Under the pieces are notes generated by a model. The model searched no databases. It had not been told where the DNA came from and saw only the letters and a list, made by a program, of their open reading frames with translations. Shown here one piece after another: positions 29,980 through 39,922 of a DNA stretch of 64,000 nucleotides. The DNA lies in NCBI GenBank assembly GCA_040285825.1, contig JAUPSS010000001.1, forward strand, positions 248,001 to 312,000. Direction: 5' to 3'. The position numbers were made by a program, and so were the translations under genes. Numbering within the stretch: position 1 is the first letter of the stretch; the number at the start of each line of letters is the position of its first letter. This stretch comes from Eukaryota sp. TZLM1-RC. Taxonomy: Eukaryota; Metamonada: BaSk clade.

Positions 29980-31116
29980 ATGACAGCTTTAAATGTCAAA
30001 ATGCTTCAACCTCTTGTATATATCTTCTGTATCATAGTCCCATTCTGTCTAGCAGAACATCAATGTACAATCATTGACCTGTATTTTCACTACTTTTCTA
30101 TTCCACCTGGTTTGCATGCTGACATTCCTTCAGATACACCCTCTGATGTAGAAGTTCTCCCACTACACCAGCCCACAGTACTCACTAATACCAGCACAAA
30201 GGCCACTAGTCAAACAAATTTTGCTGCTGAAGAGTTTGGTGCGAAGATCCTCTCCTTTGCTCCAGACAAAACTAAAGGTGCTAAAAATATATTATCAACC
30301 AACAGAGATAAGTATTTATTGGTCCCTTGTTCTTCTCAATTGGTAGTTGACGTTGAACTTTCAGAAGAGATTTTTATTACAAATGTTGCAATTTCATCAT
30401 TTGAGTTCTATTCAGGGGCACCTTCCACTATACGCATATTAACCACTCGACAGCCATTATCAGATAAAACTTCAACCCCCTTTTCATTGGAGGATTCCAT
30501 CAAGGCAGGATGGGTAGACTTTGGTGTGTTCAATATCTCTACACGCCATGGAAGTGACTCTGTTGACATTCCTTATCCTTGTTGGGGTAAAGTTATTCGG
30601 ATTGTGGTTCTTGATTGGTCTGTAAACCGACATCACCTTTGTACAGTCTCTTATCTCAAGGTATCTGGTTCTACGCCATTAGAACACTTCAAGGTAGAGC
30701 TAGCTGAATCTCTAGAACAAAGTAAGACTTCGAGTTCAGCCGTGGCCTTCCTCAATGCTTCCCTGCACCAAGTTATCAACAGAGAAGCCACATTTACTGC
30801 CAAGCTCAACCAACTTGAAGCAACTGTGATTGCTCAACGCCAACATCTAGAGCTGGTATTGGAGCAGGTAAACGAGCTAAAAGTTTTGGTCAATGGTCTC
30901 AATACCAGTTCTCCTTGGTCAGGGTTTGGAGTTGGTGTTTCCTTTGTTTCAGTAGCTATCGTGTTTGTGTTTGTTGCAAGTTTGTGCTTTGTGGTGTTGC
31001 TTTCTCTTGTCTGTCCAAAGAGCTTCGATATATCCAGATCTCCTACACCATCGCCTGTTCATCCCACAAGAATAATAGAACAAAAAGTACTACATAGAAG
31101 AAGTAAATCAAGGTGA
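29980..31116 (+). CDS. SUN-domain ER/nuclear-envelope membrane protein (SLP1/SUCO type)
   Basis: 378 residues. A signal peptide lies at about 8-25 (LQPLVYIFCIIVPFCLAEH); start at the first ATG, with a second in frame at residue 8. The SUN domain runs from about 75 to 230: EEFGAKILSF...NILSTNRDKYL, then LVVDVELSEEIFITNVAIS, WVDFGVFN and the C-terminal CTVSYLKVSG typical of the fold. A coiled coil follows (about 235-305), then one transmembrane helix (about 312-345) and a short basic Ser/Thr/Pro tail. A mid-protein SUN domain facing the ER lumen followed by a C-terminal membrane anchor is the SLP1/SUCO/Opt arrangement, not the classical LINC SUN protein. Family role: folding or integrity of membrane proteins at the ER and nuclear envelope. 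Confidence 0.8.
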   Translation: MTALNVKMLQPLVYIFCIIVPFCLAEHQCTIIDLYFHYFSIPPGLHADIPSDTPSDVEVLPLHQPTVLTNTSTKATSQTNFAAEEFGAKILSFAPDKTKGAKNILSTNRDKYLLVPCSSQLVVDVELSEEIFITNVAISSFEFYSGAPSTIRILTTRQPLSDKTSTPFSLEDSIKAGWVDFGVFNISTRHGSDSVDIPYPCWGKVIRIVVLDWSVNRHHLCTVSYLKVSGSTPLEHFKVELAESLEQSKTSSSAVAFLNASLHQVINREATFTAKLNQLEATVIAQRQHLELVLEQVNELKVLVNGLNTSSPWSGFGVGVSFVSVAIVFVFVASLCFVVLLSLVCPKSFDISRSPTPSPVHPTRIIEQKVLHRRSKSR

Positions 31117-31149
31117 TTGTGGTATTAATTAATTTATTACAAGATCAAC

Positions 31150-31875
31150 TTAATATTGGCTATTATCAACTACTCTAGCGATCAACACAAACAATCGTTG
31201 AATTTTATCATTTTTACAATCATTAACTTTTTCTGGACTTAACACTACCATTAACATCAACTCAATAAATTCCATCTTTTCGTCATCATTTAAAGTACAT
31301 TCTTCCAAAAAGACACAGGCTAAAAGTAGTTCAGGTAATGTTGTATCGGTGGTAATATCAACATATTGGGATTCAATGACTCTTTCAGCAGCTTCTTGTG
31401 TACATTGAAACTGTTCAGCATTGGGTTGTTTGTGATGAACGAGGGAGTCAGTATGAGCTAGCCTCCACCCATGACCTACTTTGAAGGTGAAAAGTTGAGG
31501 GTCAAACCTCACAAGCCCATAGTTTTGTGAATAAATGAAAAGCCAAGTAGCAGCCAGACTTCTAATGGTAGATGAGTAATGACGATTGAGAAAGGAAGGA
31601 TCAGTCTGTGTTAGTTCAGTCCAGGTTGACCCTGTCCGCTCCAGTATGATAAAATAATAACCAAAGGAGGAATCGTAGAAATGATCAACCATGTTAACTA
31701 AATACTTTGATCTCAATTGTTGATAGAGATGAACGGCACGTTTATATGAGAGTTCGTCATCGTATAATTTGGCAGAAATGGCCTGATTTTGAAAAGATCC
31801 TGGTACAACGTCATTGATGTCTTTGAAATCTGTGTAAAGTTGATACTTATGATTGACCCGAACAGTACTGGACAT
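31150..31875 (-). CDS. Small degenerate protein kinase-like (pseudokinase) protein
   Basis: A 241-residue frame, convergent with and 33 bases from the SUN gene. Elements of a kinase fold appear in order: SAKLYDDE (position of the beta-3 Lys, about 35), a hinge-like GYYFIILERTG (about 72), a helix, then NYGLVRFDPQLFTFK in the position of the catalytic HxD...N loop and WRLAHTDSLV in that of DFG. The HRD aspartate and DFG are not preserved, so catalysis is unlikely. The glycine-rich loop is missing or very divergent. The fold assignment is inferred from spacing and hydrophobic pattern. An unrelated alpha/beta protein is the alternative. Confidence 0.5.
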   Translation of the reverse strand: MSSTVRVNHKYQLYTDFKDINDVVPGSFQNQAISAKLYDDELSYKRAVHLYQQLRSKYLVNMVDHFYDSSFGYYFIILERTGSTWTELTQTDPSFLNRHYSSTIRSLAATWLFIYSQNYGLVRFDPQLFTFKVGHGWRLAHTDSLVHHKQPNAEQFQCTQEAAERVIESQYVDITTDTTLPELLLACVFLEECTLNDDEKMEFIELMLMVVLSPEKVNDCKNDKIQRLFVLIARVVDNSQY

Positions 31876-31944
31876 CCGGTATGAGCAGACAATTAGGGGT
31901 AGTGGGGTATTAGTCTGTCAAATCCATTCTTCAAACTCCAGACA

Positions 31945-32300
31945 CTATTGAGCTACATGGTTTAAGATATTTTCTTCTACAGAGATCTTCGTGACTACTC
32001 TCTGATTAGTTCCCCTCTGTCTTCTTTTAGCACTCGATGAGGATGTGCTTGTTTCAGGAACTTGCGATGGACTGTTTCTTCTGTTGTGGTCTTCTCTGCG
32101 ACATACATCTTCTTGGTTTTTTGTCCTTCTCAGCAGTCTTCTTTTTCTGATCTCTCTGTGAGGTAGATGATCCATTTTTGAAATCTTTTTTGATTTCCTT
32201 ATAAATTGAAAATATAATGTTGTTTTGCCAATAAGCCCTATTGAAAATTCTGCCAGTCCTTTCCTTTACAACAACACTGAAATCTTCATTGAATTCCACT
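31945..32300 (-). mobile_element. Possible LINE C-terminal remnant fused to a charged tail
   Basis: Minus strand from 32299: VVVKERTGRIFN.AYWQNNIIFSI matches the LINE-A C-terminal pattern (IKERAGKELNF.FW.NRIVFSI at 50540-50600). It continues into a Lys/Arg/Gln-rich stretch without known counterpart. There is no complete element. Confidence 0.4.
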
Positions 32301-32950
32301 CCACCCTTATTTAAATAACTGACACAAAAACATAGGGATGTAAATTATATTGTACATGAGAATTTTCACTAACACAAGAAGTAGGTTTTGTATATTATGA
32401 ACAATTTCGTATTTGTCCCAGCAAGAAGTGAGCTTTTGACATCAAAATTGTTTGAATGTTTATTAGATGAATTACAAGGTTGAATATACATAGAATCTAA
32501 ATTGATGAAGCGTCCAGTTAGGCCAAATATCAACCAAATCAGCCCGTGGAAGCTCTATTGTAATTCTTCTATTTTCATGAGAGTCATTTTGGCAAATTTT
32601 AGTAATATCACTAAAGGAAAACAAGATCAACTCTTGAAGTAGCTTTCCATGTTTATAGCAACAACATTTTAATAATTGTAAATGTACAAAAATACTTTCA
32701 CAGCAATATAATAATTATGTGCTTCTTTGTATTCACTTCTGACCCAGAAGTTGTGAGTGTCAGCAGAAAAATGAGCCAAAAAGAATTTAACCATTTAGAT
32801 TAAAAACAGTAAAGATATAAAAGTGAATTGACAATTTACACAACAGGTGAAAGAGAAATAATATACAGAATAGAAGCCTACTACAGGTTCAAAAACAAAA
32901 AAACGCCAAAATGATAAAAAACAATTAGACAAAGCAGATTAAAACTCAAA
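32301..32950. other. Intergenic, unexplained open minus-strand segment
   Basis: Between two stops (about 32715 to 32472, minus strand) about 80 codons stay open without an ATG and read like protein (for example TIELPRADLVDIWPNW). No family is recognised, and it may be retroelement or exon debris. The remainder is AT-rich with no visible feature. Confidence 0.3.
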
Positions 32951-33184
32951 TCACTTCTTCTTGGCTATTCTTGCAGCGAGTTTAGCTTGAAGGTTCATAA
33001 CTGTACTCTGTCTTAGAGGAAGTGCCTGAGTAGGAGGCGTAGTCCCATCATCAGAAGATGATTCAGTTGAAACAAAAAACCTCTGTACAACCTTGCTCAA
33101 TGATTGAAATTCGTCACTTTTGAGAAAGCCTATGAAAGTTACAAAGCACACAAAGAGAAGTGGATAAAGCAACCAACCAAACAT
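32951..33184 (-). CDS. Small single-pass membrane protein, unknown
   Basis: 77 residues: an N-terminal hydrophobic helix (residues 2-22, FGWLLYPLLFVCFVTFIGFL) followed by a soluble Ser/Thr-rich region and a basic C-terminus (LAARIAKKK). The layout is that of a signal-anchored small membrane protein; the Lys-rich end could act as an ER retrieval or membrane-proximal signal. There is no homolog I can name. It is short, so it might be chance, but the composition (hydrophobic N-terminus, then polar) is protein-like and it is followed by an AT-rich 3' region. Confidence 0.45.
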   Translation of the reverse strand: MFGWLLYPLLFVCFVTFIGFLKSDEFQSLSKVVQRFFVSTESSSDDGTTPPTQALPLRQSTVMNLQAKLAARIAKKK

Positions 33185-33223
33185 GTTTCTGGATTTTTGT
33201 CCTTCATTAATTTCAAGTCTTTT

Positions 33224-33690
33224 GTTGTATGTTTCGGTTTCTTGGTGACTGTTGAAATGATGTCAATTCAGTTCTGCTACTGATTTGTACTTGTGTACAA
33301 AGAAGGAAGATCATTACCACCTGATCCCTCAATTCTTTGATGAATACTAATCTTAGTTTAATTTTTGACCAGTTTCAACGGATACTTTGTGTCACAGCCT
33401 GATGTATGTTTACGAACTGTTCTGAAAGACATGATGTCAATTCAGTTCTGCTACCGATTTGCACAAATGTGTAAAACAGGAAGATCATTACCACCTGATC
33501 GTTTTTTGTTTCACAGAATTTCTTACTTCAGACTGTCGTTCACGATGTATTCCATTTGATGTATGTTGTTTTCTGAAAATCAGTGTGATGTTTATTCAGT
33601 TCTGCTTCTGAAGTGACCACATTAAGGAAGATTACTACCGCCTGACTTCACATTTTTCCGAATATCTCACTATAGTTTTTTTGTAACATA
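33224..33690. repeat. Tandem array of about three ~155-175 bp degenerate monomers
   Basis: The words attcagttctgct and ttaccacctgatc (or taccgcctgac) recur at about 33265, 33438 and 33595, and gatgtatgtt or tgtatgtttcgg precedes each. Monomers differ by indels. No coding content. It sits between the small membrane protein gene and the EB1 gene. Confidence 0.7.
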
Positions 33691-33824
33691 ACGTTTTATT
33701 AGTTAATGTAATAAATCAAATGTATTTGAACGGGCTGATTATGATGTGGCAGTTGAAATATTAATTTAGGTTTTGTGGTTAACGGAGTGATTATATTACA
33801 CAAAAGATTCTGAAACAAACAATA

Positions 33825-34403
33825 TTACATCCAACTTGGTTTTTCTTTCAAGATCTGTGATATGGAATCAGATTTATCGACTCTCCTTGACTTTAAATAC
33901 TTTTCAATCTTCTGTAATTTTGCAAAAAGTTCATCCCGTTGACCAATCAGTGTAGAAACAAATTGTTCACTTTCTTTTAGGTGCTCCTTACGAGCATTAA
34001 TCTCCTTTGAGAGATCAACAATTAAGTCTGATAAATGGGACGCCTGATCTGTTGTTAATGAATCATCTTCAGTCACCTCAATTTCAGGAGACTTTGGTGG
34101 ATTGACAAGTTCCTTGAGTTGATCTGTCGGTAATAAAACAATCTTTAATACCCTTCGAAGTTCGTTTTCATCAGAGTCACAAAGCTTCTGAGGGTTTATA
34201 AAAGCTCCAGGAAGGGCATTGCAGAGTAAAGTAAGATTTTTAAGCTTGTCAGTTTGAGAAGCAGCATAACCACTCATGGAACGAAGATCTATCAAGCCTG
34301 GAAGCTTAGAATCTAAACACCGAATGAAAGCAATACCATCTGTTAAGGATTCTATGTCAGCATAAGTGGAGCTTAGAAGACGGTTAAGTGCTCTTAGACT
34401 CAT
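33825..34403 (-). CDS. EB1/MAPRE-family microtubule plus-end protein
   Basis: 192 residues. The first ~85 form an EB1-type calponin-homology domain (LNRLLSSTYADIESLTDG, then IRCLDSKLPGLIDL and a terminal helix near FINPQKL). Residues about 130-180 form a coiled coil ending in an EB-homology-like motif (LIGQRDELFAKLQKIEKYL), which matches the ERDFYFxKLRxIE pattern of the EB dimerisation domain. It is shorter than typical EB1 (about 260-300) and lacks the C-terminal EEY/F tail, ending in PSWM. It may also lack a few N-terminal residues of the CH domain. EB1 tracks growing microtubule ends and recruits partners. The 5' flank has been rebuilt by nested LINE insertions, starting about 50 bases upstream. 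Confidence 0.7.
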   Translation of the reverse strand: MSLRALNRLLSSTYADIESLTDGIAFIRCLDSKLPGLIDLRSMSGYAASQTDKLKNLTLLCNALPGAFINPQKLCDSDENELRRVLKIVLLPTDQLKELVNPPKSPEIEVTEDDSLTTDQASHLSDLIVDLSKEINARKEHLKESEQFVSTLIGQRDELFAKLQKIEKYLKSRRVDKSDSISQILKEKPSWM

Positions 34404-34469
34404 ATATTGGAAATCAGATAGTATTTTTAATTTGTTTTCAAAATTGCAAACTAGAAATCGGTATCTTCA

Positions 34470-35088
34470 TTACATGATGCTGTTAGAGACACTGTTTTCA
34501 ATATGGCACAAACTGCAAGAATATCGTGTATCAAAGAGCCCCTGCTGAAGGAAACACTGTCTCTGAATAATTTTGGTTCTGATGATAGAGGTGATGTATA
34601 GTGTATTTGGATTGATAATTCTGAAGCTATTGTTGACTTTGTCTCATGTAATGTTGCAAATGATACTTTGGTTCACAGAAGAAAACTTAATCCTGTGGCT
34701 GCTCTGGACTTTAAAGCAAAGGAGAAACATAGAAAATATGATAAAGATATTGAAGAGGCAAATGTCAATAGAAATACACAGCTGGTTTTTATTGCTTTCC
34801 CATTTTCGATAAATGGAAGATCATCAGATGAAGCAGAAACTTTTTTGAATGACTTCCAAAAAATGGTGCAAGAAAAAACAATAAAAAGATTTGATATTTT
34901 TTTATGGCGTTCACGGATTCAATTTTCCATTATTAATAGATTACCACGGTTTTTCAATCGAATAAGAGAAGCTTTAGCTAGACAGCAAGCAGATCAAGAT
35001 TTTGTAGAGGTAATCTTGGTTCAATGATAGTCGTCCCATTAGTTATGATTTAATTTAATCAAGTGTGCAAATTCAATAAATATTAATA
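34470..35088 (+). mobile_element. 5'-truncated LINE-B insertion with a 17-bp target-site duplication
   Basis: This is nearly identical to bases 48309-48924 of the longer LINE-B copy: HDAV.DTVFNMAQTA, the LVHRRKLNPVAALDFKAKE region, FLWRSRIQF.IINRLPRF, stop, then a short 3' UTR ending in caataaat. It is flanked by the exact 17-bp repeat agaaatcggtatcttca (34453-34469 and 35089-35105). 5' truncation plus a TSD of this length is the signature of target-primed reverse transcription. One TGA/TAG-type stop (GDV-stop) breaks the frame near 34602. High identity implies recent mobility. Confidence 0.85.
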
Positions 35089-35105
35089 AGAAATCGGTAT
35101 CTTCA

Positions 35106-35800
35106 AAACAAACATCCATATTATCAAACCGTACAACGACAATGTCTACGTAATGTGCGCTGACAGACATCAAAGCTTTCGAAACATTTTTCCAATTGTT
35201 TCGAAAATAGAGCACAATACGATTGAACCACAAACGACAATCAAAACACTTATTCATTCTCCTATGTATTAGATATTCAAACATGGCGAACATGTTTCAA
35301 TTCTTTCAAAGGATTTGTATAATTGTTCTGTTTGTACAATTCTGAATCATTATGGGGAAATACTTCGGATTGTGCATTTTTCAAGGCATCTTTCCTGCAA
35401 ACTTCCACTGTTACGACATCAACAACATTCAAGACCTCATCAAATGAGGGCACAACAACAACAGCACGTCGTTGTCCATATTTTGCATCTCTGAAATTGT
35501 CATTTATATCATAGGACCTCAACAAAGGTTCCATAAATGATTCAATATGATGGGAATTACACATTGCATGGATTTGATCTCTGACAGCATCATGCAAAGT
35601 GGAACGATAAGAAACAAATCTGTTGTGAAGATTTTCGGCAAAAGGATATCTTCTAGAAAATTGAAAAACAAATTTATTTGCAAAACCCATGATTACAACT
35701 TTGTTCAAATACTTTCATGAATTAAAACCAACACCGCCAAGTTTAACATCAGCATAAATATGATGTTCCAAAAATGTTGGATCAACTGACCTTCAAAATG
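35106..35800 (-). mobile_element. Older LINE-A-like 3' fragment, target of the LINE-B insertion
   Basis: Minus strand: a GGVGF motif, FANKFVFQFSRRYPF, HDAVRDQIHAM..SHHIESFMEPLL, VLNVVDVVTVEVC and the terminal CFEDTDF match LINE-A (GGVDF, HDSVRDQLYAM, VLNVVDVVSVDVC, CLEDIEF). The terminal stop codon lies on the other side of the younger LINE-B (TAG at 34451-34454), so the older copy was cut just at its stop. Several frameshifts are present. Confidence 0.7.
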
Positions 35801-36347
35801 CCAAAAATTCTGCGCGTATTTCGGTAACTTGTCTCAGAACTTGTAAGTTAATGATGGAGGTAATGATCAAAGCAAATAGGTAATTTTTCCAGAATATTAC
35901 ATTATATTATAAATTTTAATTTGTATTTATATGTAGTTGATGTTGTTCTTTCTATGTTTTTAATATTTGCCATATTTGTCATATGAATTATCATTCCATC
36001 AATGAAATGATAATTCAATTTTGTTTTCTGGTCCAAATCTCACAAATACTATTCGTTATTGGCCAAAGTTGATAAAAACCAAAGTGATCAATAAATTCTA
36101 CTCTGTTCAACAATGAATGTCCCTAGGATTTAAGTACCATATACGCTAATCCATGCCATGACCCAAATGTTCAAGCATAAGAAAAGTCCAAGGCAGTCCT
36201 GAGCCAAGAGAAGCTAGCTTTTTACATAGCTGGTTCTAACAGCAAATTTGCTGATTCTGTTCAATTAAATGAGTGCTATGAGGAAGCAATAAATAGGGAA
36301 TTTCGTTTTTATTTAAAAATCATAACTGAACTTCGTGCTTAAAAATA
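35801..36347. other. Intergenic, no recognised feature
   Basis: AT-rich sequence following the LINE-A-like fragment. I see no gene, RNA or repeat with a recognisable boundary. Confidence 0.4.
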
Positions 36348-36375
36348 TCACATTTCGTTGAATATTGGTAGATAA

Positions 36376-37221
36376 TCATTGTTGGTGAAATACTTTTGCC
36401 ATAGATTCAAAGCTGTTTTCCATCTGTTGAATGCCATTTGCCATAGATTCAAAGCCTTTTTCCATTCCTGTTGCCATAGATTCAAAGCCTTTTTCCATTC
36501 CTGTTGCCATAGATTCAAAGCCTTTTTCCATCCTCTCCAGTGTGAACAATATTTGGTCAAAAACGGAGCGATGTTGGGGGGCAGAATCTTCAACACTCAC
36601 ATGTTCTTGGGGATCAGCAAGAGGCTGAAGGTACCGTTCCATGTTGGTCCAGACCTTCAGTTCTGCTGTTATCACTTCAACTACACTGTTTTCCATGGAG
36701 GAATCAACGTCGAAGGAGGTGTACATTGACCATAAAACATGAGCAAGAAAGCGTTTGGCTTCCGCTTTCTCTTCATGGGAGAAATTAAGCTTGTTCTGAA
36801 CTTCGTCAGGAAGGTTATAATTGATCACATAATCTTCAATTTTTGAAATGAACTTGCTTTCATAGGTATCGAATGAGCATTGAGACTTGAGATTATGTAA
36901 TGCAGCGGTATCTGTTTCATTGAGGGGTGACATGACATCGATACTGAGCTCTCTTTTATTCAGGAGACAGCACTCAAAGTAGCAGTGTGACATGCGTTCA
37001 AGACCAATGTTACTCAAAGCTCTCTTGAAAAAATGTAAGGCATTATTCTCTAAGGTACTGTGGTCAGCTATTGCTTGATGTACATACGGAAGAAGTTGGG
37101 ATCTTGTAGCCGAGGATTCTTCTTGATTGACTCTCTTAGGTGAACGCATGTATCGTTGGGATGTTCGTTTCATAGTTGGAGAATATAGTCCTGGAATTTG
37201 CCGGGAATTTTTCAAACTCAC
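36376..37221 (-). CDS. Unknown 281-residue protein with C-terminal 11-residue repeats, duplicate 1
   Basis: Minus-strand frame starting at 37221. Residues 1-45 are basic and Ser/Pro-rich (PTMKRTSQRYMRSPKR). Residues 45-215 are helical with no recognised domain. The end carries three 11-residue repeats of the form MEKGFESMATG plus a degenerate fourth, encoded by a 33-bp minisatellite. A near-identical gene lies at 39922-39179. The helical C-terminal repeats suggest amphipathic or coiled-coil association. Function unknown. Because the duplication also includes retroelement sequence, the gene might be element cargo, but no transposase signature is present. Confidence 0.5.
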   Translation of the reverse strand: MSLKNSRQIPGLYSPTMKRTSQRYMRSPKRVNQEESSATRSQLLPYVHQAIADHSTLENNALHFFKRALSNIGLERMSHCYFECCLLNKRELSIDVMSPLNETDTAALHNLKSQCSFDTYESKFISKIEDYVINYNLPDEVQNKLNFSHEEKAEAKRFLAHVLWSMYTSFDVDSSMENSVVEVITAELKVWTNMERYLQPLADPQEHVSVEDSAPQHRSVFDQILFTLERMEKGFESMATGMEKGFESMATGMEKGFESMANGIQQMENSFESMAKVFHQQ

Positions 37222-38269
37222 TTTACTTCCTAGTTTTGAATCAAATTTTTTGAATCACATACCGTTTACAATCCAAACACTGGTCAAACCGGAGTGATGT
37301 ACACTCCTGGTAACAAACAGAGGTTCAGGAGAGAGCTCAACTAGTTTCTGCTCTAGTAAAAACTATAATAGTCCATTACCCCATCCAGGTCAGGGTGTAG
37401 GTATGGAATCTGTGGCGATATCATAGCGAGTAATATAAAATTATTCCCTACTGTTGTATAAGAATGAGCGAACAAAGACTTTCCCTACAAGGCATTGATT
37501 GAATTGTTCACTGCAACCCCATATTCTAATTTTAGGTAAGAAAAACTATGCAATGCAGTGTGTGAAAAGTGTGGAAGAACCTTTGTGCATCTCACTCAGA
37601 ATCCATTCTTACACCACTGTTGTAAACCTACATCAACCTTAAATTGTTGCAAGAATGTTAATGTAACTCTACAATTTACACAGGTTAATATAGCTACCTC
37701 CTCATAGACAATTGAGCATTTCAACAGCTTATTTAATTCATTCAATCTTTTACCAATTGTATTTCTTATGGATGTTTCAAGAAAAACAATGACGACCCTA
37801 GAACAAAATTAATGAAAATTTAGGTTTGGATTTTGATGTTACACTTGGATTGGCCAAGAAAAAGAATCCCGCTTTTGCAGATCTTTTACAAGATATGTGT
37901 GATAGTACTTCTGCTTTAGTAACAACAATTCCTCAAGTTTATGGCACTCTCTTAACTGATTCTTCTTGTACTTTCAATATGAGATTTCGTTCTTTTATCT
38001 GGCCTGATAATTTACCTCACAATTTTATTTGTAAATGTTCTCGAAAAATTACAATTACTCATTTGTTAAATTGTAAACATTTTAGTACTTTAAGAAGCAA
38101 GGTCCACGATGCTGTAAGAGACCAATTATATTGTATGTGTAGGTCTCATAGAATGGAATTTTTTTGGAACCTCTGTTGTCAAATCTTTTTGATACTGAAG
38201 ATGATTTTCATAAGAATAATAGAGGTGATGTCATATTACCTGGATTAGATGGACCTTTCATTTTGTTGG
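36527..38269. repeat. Segmental duplication, copy 1 (about 1.74 kb)
   Basis: Collinear and about 98-99% identical by eye with 39227-40968, at an offset of 2,700 bases. It includes the 5' four fifths of the 281-residue gene, its upstream region and the 3' LINE-C fragment. Identity stops abruptly at both ends (after the ccatcctctcc start and after gacctttcattttrttggtt). Confidence 0.85.
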
Positions 38270-38690
38270 TTGTAATGTCTGTTGATCCTTGTAATGCCTC
38301 AAATGAAAGGCTCGCTAATTCTGAAATTCATTATTCTCTTTGAAATGCTGAAAATTTCAAAATCAAAAAATACAATGAACATTTGTCCAAATTGTCCAGC
38401 CAACAACATGCAAAATACAATTTGAATTCATTTGTATTTTCTCTATTTGGTTGACGTGCTCCAACGGCTATACGATTTTTGTCAGATTTCGAAAAGAATG
38501 TAAAGTGAAGAACTAACAGAAATTTCAACAGATTGTTTACGCAAAATAGAATTGTGTGTTCTATTTTTAAGGGGATGTTGAAGACGGTTTTTGATGCTTT
38601 GTTTTCTCTTGGATCTCACTATGAGAGAGTTGCATCTAATGTTTTTGTTTTGGGAGAGATGGATTATTTGGATGTTGATTTATAAGTTTT
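37540..38690 (+). mobile_element. LINE-C fragment (RT deleted)
   Basis: A zinc-finger-like stretch CEKCGRTFVHL (about 37555-37600) recalls N-terminal fingers of R2-like non-LTR elements. After a gap, 37826-38250 encodes the post-RT domain: LGLAKKKNPAFADLL, the CKCSRKITITHLLNC zinc motif and HDAVRDQLYCM. Decayed sequence continues to about 38685, with an ending similar to the LINE-A C-terminus. RT is absent. Confidence 0.6.
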
Positions 38691-39178
38691 CTAATAAACA
38701 AATTTGATTAAAGAAAACAAGAATGACAGAGGTCGCTGATATTAAAAAATGGACAGTGAACGCTAAAGTTTTTCCACCAACATAAACCATTTGGTTTCAA
38801 CCAGAAACGTTGTTCGCATCTTCACTTCCTCTAGATCTCCACTGTTTCTTCCTCAATCAATTGCACAAAAAGGAAGTCAGTTATAGCTTGCCCACTGTTA
38901 TGAATCTGCGCCAAAACGTACGAAGCACACATTCCTTGTTAGCATATCTCCTTATAATGGAAGTGCCAACAGAAATACCTTCTGGTTCTAACCGAGTTTA
39001 AATTTCTTTTCCATGAAAACATATTTGCTGATTCTGTTTAAAAACACTATCAGAAAGCAAAATATTGAAATTCTTGTTTTCATTTTGAACCAATGGTCTA
39101 CCCAGAGCAACTTTAAAATTGTGAGGCATTTGTTTACAATATCATATTTATTTAAATATTTGTTGACAATCTTTACTA
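38691..39178. other. Intergenic spacer between the two duplicates
   Basis: Unique AT-rich sequence with 63-64-codon chance frames only. It is bounded by the LINE-C end and the start of the second duplicate. Confidence 0.4.
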
Positions 39179-39922
39179 TTAGAGGGATTCTTTTGCCAAA
39201 TTTTTGAAGCCATTTTCCATTCCTTTTTCCATCCTCTCCAGTGTGAACAATATTTGGTCAAAAACGGAGCGATGTTGGGGGGCAGAATCTTCAACACTCA
39301 CATGTTCTTGGGGATCAGCAAGAGGCTGAAGGTACCGTTCCATGTTGGTCCAGACCTTCAGTTCTGCTGTTATCACTTCAACTACACTGTTTTCCATGGA
39401 GGAATCAACGTCGAAGGAGGTGTACATTGACCATAAAACATGAGCAAGAAAGCGTCTGGCTTCCGCTTTCTCTTCATGGGAGAAATTAAGCTTGTTCTGA
39501 ACTTCGTCAGGAAGGTTATTATTGATCACGTAATCTTCAATTTCTGAAATGAACTTGCTTTCATAGGTATCGAATGAGCATTGAGACTTGAGATTATGTA
39601 ATGCAGCGGTATCTGTTTCATTGAGGGGTGACATGACATCGATACTGAGCTCTCTTTTATTCAGGAGACAGCTCTCAAAGTAGCAGTGTGACATGCGTTC
39701 AAGACCAATGTTACTCAAAGCTCTCTTGAAAAAATGTAAGGCATTATTCTCTAAGGTACTGTGGTCAGCTATTGCTTGATGTACATACGGAAGAAGTTGG
39801 GATCTTGTAGCCGAGGATTCTTCTTGATTGACTCTCTTAGGTGAACGCATGTATCGTTGGGATGTTCGTTTCATAGTTGGAGAATATAGTCCTGGAATTT
39901 GCCGGGAATTTTTCAAACTCAC
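39179..39922 (-). CDS. Unknown 247-residue protein, duplicate 2
   Basis: It is the same protein as the 37221-36376 gene over residues 1-232 with only a few substitutions (ECCLLN to ESCLLN, SKIEDYVINY to SEIEDYVINN, AKRF to ARRF). It then ends early as MENGFKNLAKESL: the 11-residue repeat array is collapsed and the 3' end replaced. Preservation of the reading frame in both copies suggests either a recent duplication or continued selection. Confidence 0.5.
   Translation of the reverse strand: MSLKNSRQIPGLYSPTMKRTSQRYMRSPKRVNQEESSATRSQLLPYVHQAIADHSTLENNALHFFKRALSNIGLERMSHCYFESCLLNKRELSIDVMSPLNETDTAALHNLKSQCSFDTYESKFISEIEDYVINNNLPDEVQNKLNFSHEEKAEARRFLAHVLWSMYTSFDVDSSMENSVVEVITAELKVWTNMERYLQPLADPQEHVSVEDSAPQHRSVFDQILFTLERMEKGMENGFKNLAKESL

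Noticed and set aside
32472-32715. Possible gene on the minus strand
   Set aside because: Protein-like but has no start codon, no recognisable family and no joinable exon; kept only as an intergenic remark.
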